NCBI RefSeq assembly: GCF_051192575.1
Contig: NZ_JBPJSQ010000003.1
Location: forward strand, 248,001-312,000
Reading direction: 5' to 3'
Source: Aestuariimicrobium soli
Lineage (GTDB): Bacteria; Actinomycetota; Actinomycetes; Propionibacteriales; Propionibacteriaceae
DNA: 64,000 nucleotides
A program made the translations under genes and the position numbers. Within the stretch, counting starts at the first letter, position 1. Each line of letters starts with the position of its first letter. The notes under the pieces are model-generated. The model made no database searches. It was not told where the DNA came from and saw only the letters and a program-made list of their open reading frames with translations. Of the stretch, positions 8,251 through 16,747 are shown one piece after another.

Positions 8251-9123
8251 TCACTCGTGCTCGAGCTTGTTGCCCTCGAGCCCCTGCTCCTCGATGACCG
8301 GCTGACCGTCACGGTCGACCCACACCCCGCACGAGCCGCCACCCTCGGCGATCTCGATGGAGTACTCCGACCCGTCACGGCGCAGCATCGGCGAGTAGAA
8401 CTTCGCCACCTTCTCGGCGTCACCCTGGATGTAGTGCCCGATCAGCGAACGGCGGAAGCGGTCGTCGGTGGTGTTCGGCGTCGACCCGTGCACGACCTGC
8501 CCGTTGAAGAACAGCATGTCGCCGGGCTGCATGTTCATGACGACCGGCTTCACGTCGTCGGGCAGCGGCACCGTCACGTCGGTGAACGACTCGGTGGTGT
8601 CGGCCTTCACGGTGCACAGCAGCGGCCACGTGTGCGAGCCCGGCACCATCATCAGGGCACCGTTGTCGGCATCGCAGACGTCGAGCGCCAGCCACGCCGC
8701 CGCACAGGTGCTCGGCTCGGCGCGCAGGTAGAAGTTGTCCTGGTGCACGGCCTGGCCGCGGGCACCCGGGGGCTTGAAGTAGAGCATCGTCTGCACGGCG
8801 TACGGATCGGCGCCGAGCAGCGTGTTCAGCGCATCGAACACGCGCGGGTCGAGCAGGAACTCGCGGGACAGGTCGTCCCACCGGTGCATGTGGATCATGC
8901 GCGGGTACTTCTTCAGCGGGTCGAACTCGCCCCCGCCGTCGACGCCGGCGAAGTCACCGTCGTGGGTGCCCTGGGCGTTGAGCTCCATGTAGTGGGCGCG
9001 GAACTGCTCGACCTCGTCGGCATCGAACATGCCACGGGCGATCGTGAATCCGTCGCGGTTGAACTGGTCGAGCTCGGTCTGCGAGATGCCCCGCACGATC
9101 TGCTGTTCCAATATGTCAGTCAT
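8251..9123 (-). CDS. Phytanoyl-CoA dioxygenase (PhyH) family Fe(II)/2-oxoglutarate oxygenase
   Basis: The 290-residue protein shows the double-stranded beta-helix metal triad: His127 and Asp129 in VHQDN and His212 in VVHGS, with an Arg-rich segment (RFRRSL) about ten residues later for 2-oxoglutarate. The family hydroxylates varied small molecules; the substrate is not readable from sequence. The ATG at 9123 (MTDILEQQ) is preferred over an upstream in-frame start because the extra 30 residues are low-complexity and unlike the family N-terminus; AGGG lies a few bases before the ATG. It stands alone between the peroxidase and the PAP2 gene, both on the same strand. Confidence 0.87.
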   Translation of the reverse strand: MTDILEQQIVRGISQTELDQFNRDGFTIARGMFDADEVEQFRAHYMELNAQGTHDGDFAGVDGGGEFDPLKKYPRMIHMHRWDDLSREFLLDPRVFDALNTLLGADPYAVQTMLYFKPPGARGQAVHQDNFYLRAEPSTCAAAWLALDVCDADNGALMMVPGSHTWPLLCTVKADTTESFTDVTVPLPDDVKPVVMNMQPGDMLFFNGQVVHGSTPNTTDDRFRRSLIGHYIQGDAEKVAKFYSPMLRRDGSEYSIEIAEGGGSCGVWVDRDGQPVIEEQGLEGNKLEHE

Positions 9124-9224
9124 GATCCCTGTCGTTCTGGTGTGAAGGTTCGTTCGTGGGTCTGGCGGCGTTGCCGTTCCTTCAACGCTAGCCCCGTCAA
9201 CCTGCCGAATCATGGAGCATCCGG

Positions 9225-10097
9225 CTACCCAACTGGACGAATCCCCGACTCGCCGTCGCCCGACCGGGGCTCCAGGGCAGGCGGATCCTCACCCGCGGCG
9301 ATCTCGGCGTGGTAGCGGTGGTGCGTCAGATGCAGACGATGCCCGGTGATCACCATCGCCAACCAGGCCGCGCCGATCGCCCAGCCGGCCATCACGTCCG
9401 AGGCCCAGTGATGCCCCAGATACACCCGGCTCGCCCCGATGCCCAGCGCGTACAGCACCGCCACGGTGACGATCACCGCCCGCGTGCTCGCCCGGGTGGC
9501 CCGGGTCAGCAGCAGGTAGGCGATGATTCCCGCCACCACCACGGCATTCGTCGCGTGGCCGCTGGGGAAACTGAACGAGTGCTCGTAGGGCGGCACGGCC
9601 TCCGCCAGAGGAGGGCGGTCTCGTCCGACGGCAGCCTTGCCGGCAATGGTGATCGCCAGCGAACCGACCCCCGCCAGCAAGCCGAGCACCGCCGGAGTGG
9701 GCGTGCGCCAGCGCCAGGTCATCACGGCCAGCACCACCACGGCCACCACGGGCGTCACCACCGGACCCCCGATCGCCGTGAACCACGTGATCGCCCGCGC
9801 GACGTCGGCCGGTCGATGGTCCACCGACCAGGTCAACAATGGACGATCCCACGGCCCGAACCCGTCCCGCCCGTCCTCGACGGACTCGTAGACGGCCGCC
9901 GCGGCGTAGGCGGCCGAACCCACCACCATCGCCCCGCCGAGGGTGAGCACGATAGAGAGCCAGCGCCAGGTCGTCCACCGGCTCGCCCGCATGACGGCCC
10001 GCGCCAGCAGCCGCCCCACGGGGGTGCGCCAGTGGGTGAGGTCGCGTCGTCCGATGGACTGCTCGAAGGGCCTGTTGGTCAGCTGCACCCGGACCAT
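9225..10097 (-). CDS. PAP2-family membrane phosphatase
   Basis: The 290-residue membrane protein carries the three phosphatase signatures: K(x6)RP as KAAVGRDRP, PSGH as FPSGHATN, and SR(x5)H(x3)D as SRVYLGHHWASD, embedded among about six transmembrane helices. Members dephosphorylate lipid pyrophosphates or phosphatidic acid on the outer face of the membrane; undecaprenyl pyrophosphate recycling is one possibility. The ATG at 10097 is used, but a GTG at 10088 sits 7 nt after CAGAAT and could be the true leaderless start, which would shorten the protein by three residues. Confidence 0.9.
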   Translation of the reverse strand: MVRVQLTNRPFEQSIGRRDLTHWRTPVGRLLARAVMRASRWTTWRWLSIVLTLGGAMVVGSAAYAAAAVYESVEDGRDGFGPWDRPLLTWSVDHRPADVARAITWFTAIGGPVVTPVVAVVVLAVMTWRWRTPTPAVLGLLAGVGSLAITIAGKAAVGRDRPPLAEAVPPYEHSFSFPSGHATNAVVVAGIIAYLLLTRATRASTRAVIVTVAVLYALGIGASRVYLGHHWASDVMAGWAIGAAWLAMVITGHRLHLTHHRYHAEIAAGEDPPALEPRSGDGESGIRPVG

Positions 10098-10119
10098 TCT
10101 GCCGCAGGAGTACGTGCCG

Positions 10120-10833
10120 TCAGCGGAAGAGGAATTGCCGGAAGCTGACCGCCAGGTCGACGCCGGCCTCGGCGCCCTCGGCGCGCAACACCTCGGGGAT
10201 GAAGTCGGCCGGAGTGGGGTGGTCAGGCAGGTCGGCGAGGTAGGCCTCGTGGCACTCCAGCGACCTCACGCCCTTGGCCATCTCGTCGGGCGACACCTCG
10301 ACGGCGACCGTGGGGGTCATGCCCGAGACGAGCAGCCGGGTGACCTTGTGGGGCTCGAGGCCCTCGTCGATCAGCTCGGGGAAGATCCAGCGGTTGTCGG
10401 CGGCCGGGATCGCGTCGACCACGCTCAGGCCGGCGACCCGGTGGTCGGCCTGGTTCAGTCCGCCCCACCCGGGCTCCACCTCCCAGGTGCCGGTGACCAC
10501 GGTGTCGGGCTGGAAGCGGCGAATGTGGCGGGCGATGTCGCGGCGCAGGTCGAGGGTGAACTCGAGCACACCGTCGCGGTGGTCGAGCATGGTCAGGTCG
10601 GTGACGCCGACGGACTCGCAGGCGCGGCGCTGCTCCTCGGCGCGCACCGGAATCGTCTCGTCGGGGTGGCGCTGCATGCCGGCCTCGCCACGGGTCAGCA
10701 GCAGGTAGGCGACGTGGACGCCACGGGCCGTCCAGTGGGCGACGGCAGCCGAGGTGCCGTACTCGACGTCGTCGGGGTGTGCGACCACGCACAACACCCG
10801 CTTCACCTCGTCGGTGAGCAATTCGATGGCCAT
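10120..10833 (-). CDS. PIG-L / LmbE family deacetylase
   Basis: The 237-residue protein has the zinc-binding AHPDD motif at residues 18-22 and a second metal-site segment NQADHR near residue 130. The family removes N-acetyl groups from sugars; MshB and Mca of mycothiol metabolism belong to it, but those enzymes are longer (about 290-300 residues), so assignment to mycothiol is not supported here. A cytoplasmic hydrolase is likely. TACGCT lies 6 nt before the ATG at 10833, and the gene is divergent from the pyruvate oxidase gene, whose start also lies just downstream of a TANNNT box. Confidence 0.88.
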   Translation of the reverse strand: MAIELLTDEVKRVLCVVAHPDDVEYGTSAAVAHWTARGVHVAYLLLTRGEAGMQRHPDETIPVRAEEQRRACESVGVTDLTMLDHRDGVLEFTLDLRRDIARHIRRFQPDTVVTGTWEVEPGWGGLNQADHRVAGLSVVDAIPAADNRWIFPELIDEGLEPHKVTRLLVSGMTPTVAVEVSPDEMAKGVRSLECHEAYLADLPDHPTPADFIPEVLRAEGAEAGVDLAVSFRQFLFR

Positions 10834-10839
10834 GCCATG

Positions 10840-10845
10840 AGCGTA
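10840..10845 (-). promoter_or_regulatory. -10 element for leaderless PIG-L transcript
   Basis: TACGCT is 6 nt before the ATG at 10833, so the transcript would begin at or very near the start codon. Confidence 0.6.
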
Positions 10846-10888
10846 GGCCGTCGGCGAACGGACCGCGCGTTCCCTGCGAACCTGCGAG

Positions 10889-10894
10889 TAGCGT
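10889..10894 (+). promoter_or_regulatory. -10 element for leaderless poxB transcript
   Basis: TAGCGT is 7 nt before the ATG at 10902 and no ribosome binding site is visible. It also decides against a GTG at 10893, which would lie inside the promoter. Confidence 0.6.
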
Positions 10895-10901
10895 GGGCGC
10901 C

Positions 10902-12644
10902 ATGGCGACCAAGCTTGCAGACCAACTCGTCGGGCAACTCGTCGACGCCGGGGTGCGCCGCATCTACGGCATCGTCGGCGACTCGCTCAACCCCATCGTC
11001 GACGCCGTCCGCCGCACCGGCGGATCGAAGAAGGGCGGCATCGACTGGATCCACGTGCGCCACGAGGAGGCGGCCGCGTTCGCCGCCGCCGCGGACGCCC
11101 AGCTGACCGGCGAGCTCGCCGTCTGCGCCGGCTCGTGCGGACCCGGCAACCTGCACCTCATCAACGGCCTCTACGACGCCAACCGCAGCCACGCGCCAGT
11201 GCTGGCGATCGCCTCGCACATCCCCAGCCCGCAGATCGGCCTGGGCTACTTCCAGGAGACCCACCCCGACCGGCTGTTCACGGAGTGCTCGGTCTTCTCG
11301 GAGATGATCAGCTCGCCGAAGCAGTCGCCGCGCGTGGTCGCCTCCGCGATCCGCCACGCCGTCTCGTTGCGCGGGGTGTCGGTCATCACGCTCCCGGGTG
11401 ACCTCGCCGACGAGGACGCCGCCGGAGTGGTGCCCACGTGGGTGCCGGCGGCTCGTCCGTCTCTCGTACCGTCGGACGAGGTCGTGGGCCAGCTGGCGAC
11501 CATGATCAACAAGGCGCGCAAGGTGGCGATCTTCGCCGGCGCGGGAGTCGAGGGCGCACACGACGAGGTGATCGAGCTGGCGCGCGTGCTCAACGCGCCG
11601 ATCGGGCACTCGCTGCGCGGCAAGGACCACATCCAGTACGACAACCCCTTCGACGTCGGCATGACCGGGCTGCTCGGCTACGGGGCGGCCGCCGAGGGCA
11701 TGCAGGAGGCCGACCTGCTGCTGCTGCTCGGCACCGACTTCCCCTACGAGCAGTTCCTGCCCGACGTCACCACCGTGCAGGTCGATGCGGCTGGCGAGGT
11801 GCTCGGACGACGCACCGGCCTCGACCTGCCCATCCACGCCGACGTGCTGGCCACGGTGGCCGCGGTGCTGCCGCTGGTGGAGCCGAAGAACGACCGCTTC
11901 CTGAAGGCGACCCTGAAGCGCCACGAGAAGCTGATGACCAAGGCCGTCGGGGCGTACACGCGCAATGTCGAGAAGCACAAGCCGATCCACCCCGAGTGGG
12001 TCGCCTCGATCCTCGACGAGCTGGCCGACGACGACGCCGTCTTCACCGCCGACACCGGCATGTGCAACGTCTGGACCGCCCGCTACATCAACCCCAACGG
12101 ACGCCGCCGCCTGATCGGCTCGTTCCTGCACGGGTCGATGGCCAACGCCCTGCCGCACGCGATCGGGGCGGCGGTGGCCTTCCCCGGACGACAGGTCGTC
12201 TCGGTGTCGGGCGACGGTGGCCTGTCGATGCTGCTGGGGGAGTTGGTGACGGCGGCCGCCTACGACCTGCCGATCACGGTGGTGGTGTTCAACAACTCCA
12301 CCCTGGGCATGGTCAAGCTCGAGATGCTCGTCGACGGACTGCCCGACTTCGGCACCGACGTGCCCATGGTCGACTACTCCAAGGTGGCCGAGGCGATCGG
12401 GTTCCAGGCCGAGCGCGTGGACGACCCCCGCGACGTGCGCGAGGCGCTCATCCGGGCGCTGAGGCACCGCGGACCGAGCCTCGTCGAGGTGATCACCGAC
12501 CCGAACGCACTGTCGGTGCCGCCGGAGGTGAGCGGTGAGCAGCTGTTCGGGTTCGCGACGGCGATGAGCAAGATCGTGCTGAACCGCGGCGCCGGCGAGG
12601 CCGTCGCCATGGCCAAGTCCAACCTGCGCAACCTCCCCCGCTGA
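10902..12644 (+). CDS. poxB: Pyruvate oxidase / pyruvate:quinone dehydrogenase
   Basis: The 580-residue protein has the three-domain fold of thiamine-diphosphate enzymes. The N-terminal domain has GIVGDSLNP and the catalytic glutamate in HEEAAAF; the middle domain binds FAD; the C-terminal domain holds the TPP motif GDGGLSM to NNSTLGM. Overall pattern (FQETHPDRLF, CGPGNLHLINGLYD) matches PoxB rather than acetolactate synthase. It converts pyruvate to acetate and CO2 and passes electrons to quinone at the membrane, or to oxygen in the oxidase forms. The downstream epimerase gene starts one base after the stop, so the two are co-transcribed. Confidence 0.92.
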   Translation: MATKLADQLVGQLVDAGVRRIYGIVGDSLNPIVDAVRRTGGSKKGGIDWIHVRHEEAAAFAAAADAQLTGELAVCAGSCGPGNLHLINGLYDANRSHAPVLAIASHIPSPQIGLGYFQETHPDRLFTECSVFSEMISSPKQSPRVVASAIRHAVSLRGVSVITLPGDLADEDAAGVVPTWVPAARPSLVPSDEVVGQLATMINKARKVAIFAGAGVEGAHDEVIELARVLNAPIGHSLRGKDHIQYDNPFDVGMTGLLGYGAAAEGMQEADLLLLLGTDFPYEQFLPDVTTVQVDAAGEVLGRRTGLDLPIHADVLATVAAVLPLVEPKNDRFLKATLKRHEKLMTKAVGAYTRNVEKHKPIHPEWVASILDELADDDAVFTADTGMCNVWTARYINPNGRRRLIGSFLHGSMANALPHAIGAAVAFPGRQVVSVSGDGGLSMLLGELVTAAAYDLPITVVVFNNSTLGMVKLEMLVDGLPDFGTDVPMVDYSKVAEAIGFQAERVDDPRDVREALIRALRHRGPSLVEVITDPNALSVPPEVSGEQLFGFATAMSKIVLNRGAGEAVAMAKSNLRNLPR

Positions 12645-12645
12645 C

Positions 12646-13545
12646 ATGCGCATCGCCATCACGGGAAGCCACGGCCTGATCGGCCACGCCCTCACCCAGC
12701 ACCTGCGCCGCGGCGGGCACGAGGTGGTGCGGCTGGTCAGGTCGGCGCCCGTCTCACCGGACGAACGCCGCATCGACCTCGCCGCGGGCCGCATCGAGGC
12801 GCCGGGGTTGGCCGACGTCGACGCCGTGGTGAACCTCGCCGGGTCGGGAATCGCCGGGGCCCGGTGGACGGCCGCCCGCAAGCGCGACCTGCGGTCGTCC
12901 CGGCTGTCGACGACGCTGACGGTGGTGAACGCCCTGTCTGAGCAGGGTGAGGAGGGCCGGTGTCGGGTGCTGCTGTCGGGGTCGGCCATCGGCTTCTACG
13001 GCGACCGCGGCGACGAGGTGCTCACCGAGACCAGCGCCGGCGGACGAGGATTTCTCGCCCACCTGGTGCGGGACTGGGAGCAGTCGGCGGGCCAGGCGCC
13101 CGAGGACGTTCGCGTGGTGACGCTGCGCACGGGGCACGTGATCGCCGCCACCGGTGGGCTGATCGGCAAGCAGGCCCTGTTCTACAAGCTCGGCCTGGGC
13201 GGACGGATCGGGTCGGGGCGGCAGTGGGTCAGTTGGATCTCGCTGCGCGATTGGTGTCGGGCGGCCGAACATCTGCTCACCTCGCAGGTGGCCGGCCCGG
13301 TGAACCTGGTGGGTCCGGCGCCGGTGCGCAACGCCGACCTGACGAAGGCGCTGGGGCGGGCCTACCGGCGGCCGACCTGGCTGCCGCTGCCGTTGCCGGT
13401 GGCGCGGCTGGTGTTCGGGTCGGAGATGGTGGCCGATGCGATGCTGGCGGGGCAGCGGGTGATGCCCGAGGTGCTGGCGGGTGACGGGTTCGCGTTCACC
13501 GACGCGACGATCGACGAGGCGCTCGCGGGGGCCGGGGTGCGCTGA
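12646..13545 (+). CDS. TIGR01777 family NAD(P)-dependent epimerase
   Basis: The 299-residue protein opens with a Rossmann motif (ITGSHGLIGHAL), followed by the extended-SDR pattern of the TIGR01777/YfcH family (NLAGSGIAGARWT, LLSGSAIGFYGDRGDEVLTE) and ends with a short C-terminal DUF1731-like segment (PEVLAGDGFAF). The reaction is not known for the family. The start lies one base after the poxB stop, which supports translational coupling, yet a metabolic link to pyruvate oxidation is not evident. About 90 bp of non-coding sequence follow. Confidence 0.88.
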   Translation: MRIAITGSHGLIGHALTQHLRRGGHEVVRLVRSAPVSPDERRIDLAAGRIEAPGLADVDAVVNLAGSGIAGARWTAARKRDLRSSRLSTTLTVVNALSEQGEEGRCRVLLSGSAIGFYGDRGDEVLTETSAGGRGFLAHLVRDWEQSAGQAPEDVRVVTLRTGHVIAATGGLIGKQALFYKLGLGGRIGSGRQWVSWISLRDWCRAAEHLLTSQVAGPVNLVGPAPVRNADLTKALGRAYRRPTWLPLPLPVARLVFGSEMVADAMLAGQRVMPEVLAGDGFAFTDATIDEALAGAGVR

Positions 13546-13636
13546 GTTGTCCACAGGGGCGAGACGGGTCCAACAGTTGTCCACAGCCTGAAAGCTCCCG
13601 TGGGACGATTCGGGCCTCGCCGACCACAGTCCCCAC

Positions 13637-14521
13637 ATGGGAGACACAGAACTTCAGCGAGAGCTCGAGCGGGCGGGCGGCTGCCTTCGACTGGCGAGGG
13701 TGCCGCACTTGGCGCACCAGGCGAGGCGGGCCGTGGCCAAGGGGGCGTGCGTGCGCCCCTTTCCCGGGATCCTGATGGATGCCGGTTTGGCCGACGACCC
13801 ACTGGCCCTGACCCGCGCTCTGTTGTTGTGGCGACCTGACGCCGTGCTGCTGGTGCGATCGGCGGCGCGCCTCACGCATTGGCCCGCTGTACCACTCGTG
13901 GGGGTGGACGCCTCGGTGCTCCGGCTCACCCTCACGCCCCCGAGCCACGTGAGCCTCACCCGTGAGGTCTGGAACGACGCAGCCGTGCAGTTCGACACGG
14001 TCGCGCGCACCCTGAGGCTGGCGGCCGGTGCTCTGTGGGCTGCCGAACACGGCGACCTCGACCTGGCCTTCCACGGGCTACGGGAAGGTATCTTCACCCC
14101 CGAGGACCTCCGAGCCGCCGCCGAGGACGCATCGCACGGGCACCGCAAGAGCTGGGTGGCGCTGGCACGCCAGCTCCGATCGAATCCCTGGTCGCACCCA
14201 GAGCTGGAGACCCACCAGTTGCTGCGCGGGCACGGCATTCGCGGGTGGACCGGGAATCATCGCATCCGTCTGGAGGGGAGTTCCTACATCGGCGACGTCG
14301 TCTTCGTGCAGGCCCGCCGCATCCTCGAGGTGGCCAGCACGCTGCATCACTCGTCCGAGCGGGCCGTCGAGATGGACTATCGCCGACATCTGCGACTGGA
14401 GGGGGCCGGCTGGCGAGTCGCCTACGTCACCCCGCGTCGACTCAGGAACGAACCGGAGGCGGTGGTGCGCGAGGTCAGGGCCTTCCTGCGGCGCACGGAA
14501 TGCGGGTTGTGGATCATCTGA
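13637..14521 (+). CDS. DUF559-like (Vsr/PD-(D/E)XK-fold) protein with AbiEi-like N-terminus
   Basis: The 294-residue protein looks like the large actinobacterial group with a helical, winged-helix-like N-terminal half and a C-terminal DUF559 nuclease-like domain. The C-terminal half shows GDVVF (near residue 218), ILEVAS and RRHLRLEGAGWRVAYVTP, the layout of DUF559, but the usual E-V-D-G with its following His is replaced by E-V-A-S, so activity is doubtful. CACAGT lies 6 nt before the ATG, suggesting a leaderless start. A nested inverted repeat begins at the stop codon. No partner gene is adjacent. The function is unknown and the domain call rests on motif layout only. Confidence 0.6.
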   Translation: MGDTELQRELERAGGCLRLARVPHLAHQARRAVAKGACVRPFPGILMDAGLADDPLALTRALLLWRPDAVLLVRSAARLTHWPAVPLVGVDASVLRLTLTPPSHVSLTREVWNDAAVQFDTVARTLRLAAGALWAAEHGDLDLAFHGLREGIFTPEDLRAAAEDASHGHRKSWVALARQLRSNPWSHPELETHQLLRGHGIRGWTGNHRIRLEGSSYIGDVVFVQARRILEVASTLHHSSERAVEMDYRRHLRLEGAGWRVAYVTPRRLRNEPEAVVREVRAFLRRTECGLWII

Positions 14522-14601
14522 CCGCTCCAAAAACGTCTGCTGGCGACACGGATTGCAGAAATATGCAATCCGTGTCGCCAGGGAACACTTTTGGAGCGGT
14601 C
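14520..14601. repeat. Nested intergenic inverted repeat / probable bidirectional terminator
   Basis: An outer 13-bp pair (14520-14532, GACCGCTCCAAAA, with 14589-14601) encloses an inner perfect 18-bp stem (14540-14557 CTGGCGACACGGATTGCA with 14564-14581) with a 6-nt loop. It fills the space between two convergent genes, so a terminator for both is likely; TTTT in the outer arm supplies a short U-run. A second element of the same design lies at 59075-59153. Confidence 0.8.
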
Positions 14602-14619
14602 CGGTCTGACCACTCGCGG

Positions 14620-15777
14620 TCAGGTGCGGCGCAGTCGCCCCGCCTGCTTGGCCAGGTGCTGGCGCTCCCGCTGGCTGGTGGCCAGGGTCGAGGCCTGGGC
14701 GTACAACTCGGCCGCTGCCTCCCGGTCGCCAGCGCGTTCGGTGAGGTGGGCCTTCGCCGCCACCCACCGCGGCACCGATGAATCCACCTGTGACAAGGCC
14801 TTCAGCCCCGCCTGCGGACCATCGGCCTCACCCACGGCCACGGCCCGGTTGAGCCGCACCACCGGGCTGTCGGTGATCCGCACCAGCTCGTCGTACCACT
14901 CCACGATCTGCACCCAGTCGGTCTCGTCGGCACTGGGGGCATCGGCGTGCAGGGCCGCGATCGCCGCCTGCACCTGGTACTCGCCCAGTTCCTGCCCCAG
15001 TTCCTGCCGAGCAAGGGCCCCCTGCAGCACCTCCACCCCCTCGGTGATCAGGGCCGTTTCCCACAGTGACCGGTCCTGCTCGGCCAGCGGAATCAGCTGC
15101 CCGTCGGCCGCCAGCCGGGCGGGCCTCCTGGCGTGGTGCAGCAGCATCAGCGCCAACAGCCCTTCGACCTCGGGGTGGGGCAGCGCCGCCGCCAACTGCC
15201 GCGACAGCCGGATCGCCTCGGCGGCCAGGTCGACGTCGCCGGAGTAGCCCTCGTTGAACACCAGGTACAGCACCTTCAGCACCGTCGCCACCTCGCCGGT
15301 CCGGTCAAGCCTCACCCCCGCCACGGTGCGCTTGGCCCGGCTGATTCGCTGGGCCATCGTCGCCTCCGGCACCAGGTAGGCCTCGGCGATTTGCCGCGTG
15401 GTCAGCCCGCCCACCGCGCGCAGGGTGAGCGCCACCGCCGAGGCGGGCGTGAGCGACGGATGCGCGCACAGGAAGTAGAGCCGCAGCGTCTCGTCCGCAT
15501 CGCTGACCTCACCCGCTGCCGGCTCCGCGTCGACCCGTTGCTCGCGGCGACGGCGGGCGTCGTCCGATCTGAGGGTGTCGAGGAACGAGCGCCAGGCCAC
15601 GGTGACCAGCCACCCCTTCGGGTCGCGCGGCGGGTCGGCGGGCCAGGCGTCGAGGGCTTTGATGAGCGCCTCCTGGGTGGCGTCCTCGGCGGTCGCGAAG
15701 TCGACTCCGCGCCGCACGAGGACGCTGATCACCGCGGGCACGAGCTCCCGCAGCGATGCCACGCCCAGGTCGGTCAC
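14620..15777 (-). CDS. ECF42-type sigma factor with C-terminal extension
   Basis: The 385-residue protein has ECF sigma region 2 (residues of about 15-85, including DFATAEDATQEALIKAL) and region 4 (about 115-170, GLTTRQIAEAYLVPEATMAQRISRAK), followed by a long helical, TPR-like C-terminal extension with alternating Ala-rich helices. This length and the adjacent DGPF gene identify the ECF42 group, in which the extension is needed for activity and no anti-sigma factor is used. The GTG at 15777 overlaps the stop of the upstream gene as GTGA and removes an unlikely 16-residue leader. Its target promoters cannot be read here; in the group the partner gene is usually the target. Confidence 0.9.
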   Translation of the reverse strand: MTDLGVASLRELVPAVISVLVRRGVDFATAEDATQEALIKALDAWPADPPRDPKGWLVTVAWRSFLDTLRSDDARRRREQRVDAEPAAGEVSDADETLRLYFLCAHPSLTPASAVALTLRAVGGLTTRQIAEAYLVPEATMAQRISRAKRTVAGVRLDRTGEVATVLKVLYLVFNEGYSGDVDLAAEAIRLSRQLAAALPHPEVEGLLALMLLHHARRPARLAADGQLIPLAEQDRSLWETALITEGVEVLQGALARQELGQELGEYQVQAAIAALHADAPSADETDWVQIVEWYDELVRITDSPVVRLNRAVAVGEADGPQAGLKALSQVDSSVPRWVAAKAHLTERAGDREAAAELYAQASTLATSQRERQHLAKQAGRLRRT

Positions 15778-16181
15778 TCGGTGACCACCGGCGGGTCGTA
15801 GAGGAAGGGGCGCAGCTCGAGCCACTCGTGGATCGGCTTGCCGTCCTTGCCCGGCGCCGCCGACAGTTCACCCGCCAGCTCGAGCGCCCGCTCGTAGGAG
15901 TCGACGTCGATCACCATCCAGCCGGCGATCAGGTCCTTGGTCTCGGCGAACGGCCCGTCGGTGACCGGCGGTCGTCCTTCACCGTCGTAGCGGACGAAGG
16001 TGCCCTCGGGCGACAGCGCCTGCCCGTCGACGTACTCCCCGGTCTTCTCCAGACGGGCCGCGAAGTCGTTCATGTACTGAATGTGGTTGGTGACCTCGTC
16101 GGGGGTCCACTGGTCCATCGGGAAGTCGTTCACCCCGCGCGGGGCGCCGCGGTAGTGCTTGAGCAACAGGTACTTGGCCAT
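15774..16181 (-). CDS. DGPF / YCII-domain protein, partner of ECF42 sigma factor
   Basis: The 135-residue protein carries the diagnostic VTDGPFAETKDLIAGW segment of DGPF (YCII-related) proteins, a ferredoxin-like fold. The ATG at 16181 is preceded by GGAG at a good distance, which decides against an upstream in-frame start. The stop overlaps the sigma factor start, so both are translated together. DGPF proteins are the conserved neighbours and targets of ECF42 sigma factors; their biochemical role is unknown. Confidence 0.9.
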   Translation of the reverse strand: MAKYLLLKHYRGAPRGVNDFPMDQWTPDEVTNHIQYMNDFAARLEKTGEYVDGQALSPEGTFVRYDGEGRPPVTDGPFAETKDLIAGWMVIDVDSYERALELAGELSAAPGKDGKPIHEWLELRPFLYDPPVVTE

Positions 16182-16285
16182 GATCAACTCCGATTCTTCG
16201 TGGGCGGTCACTGCGACCGTCTCACTTCAGGGACGAGGCCGTGGCCCGGTTCTCGACATCGGTGTCGAAATACATCGAGGAAATT

Positions 16286-16747
16286 TCAGAAGGCGCCCGG
16301 ACGAACCCAGGCGTCCTTGACCCGGGGGATGCAGGCGCTCAGCAGTGTCAGCAGCGCCCCAAGCGGCAGGGCGAAGGCGCCGATGCCGGTGCGGGCCTCC
16401 TGGGCGACCGCGAAACCCAACAGCAGCAGGCTCGAGAAGAGCATCACCACCGAACTCATCACGATGGCCACGACCCACAGCACCTGCCCGACCAGCCGGG
16501 CCAGCCCGAGCAACAGCAGCAGGGCCAGCGCGAAGGTCGAGGTGAACAGCCCCACGTAGATGACCATCTGGTCGAGGGCGCCGTTGAGCAGGTGGGGCCC
16601 GAACTGCGAGAGCACGATGCCGCCCTGCCACCGGCTGACCGAGTTCGGCGGCTGGGCCAGCGGCAGGAACATGCCCGCGGCCAGCACCAACACCGAGACG
16701 CTGAGCATGGTGACACCCGCGACGCTGGGGCCAGACGGTCTGCTCAT
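16286..16747 (-). CDS. Small four-helix membrane protein of unknown function
   Basis: The 153-residue protein has about four hydrophobic helices and no recognisable motif. Its ATG at 16747 overlaps the stop of the upstream kinase gene (ATGA), so it can be the last gene of the thiamine-transport transcript. A TACAGT box 7 nt before the ATG, inside the kinase 3-prime end, could also give a separate leaderless transcript. No function is proposed. Confidence 0.75.
   Translation of the reverse strand: MSRPSGPSVAGVTMLSVSVLVLAAGMFLPLAQPPNSVSRWQGGIVLSQFGPHLLNGALDQMVIYVGLFTSTFALALLLLLGLARLVGQVLWVVAIVMSSVVMLFSSLLLLGFAVAQEARTGIGAFALPLGALLTLLSACIPRVKDAWVRPGAF

Noticed and set aside
10120..10833. Assignment of the PIG-L protein as MshB or Mca of mycothiol metabolism.
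   Set aside because: The protein is some 50-60 residues shorter than those enzymes and no mycothiol gene is adjacent; only the family can be supported.
10803..12989. A 728-codon open frame on the minus strand opposite poxB.
   Set aside because: The translation is His/Asp/Val/Gly-rich shadow sequence; poxB on the other strand has clear TPP-enzyme motifs.
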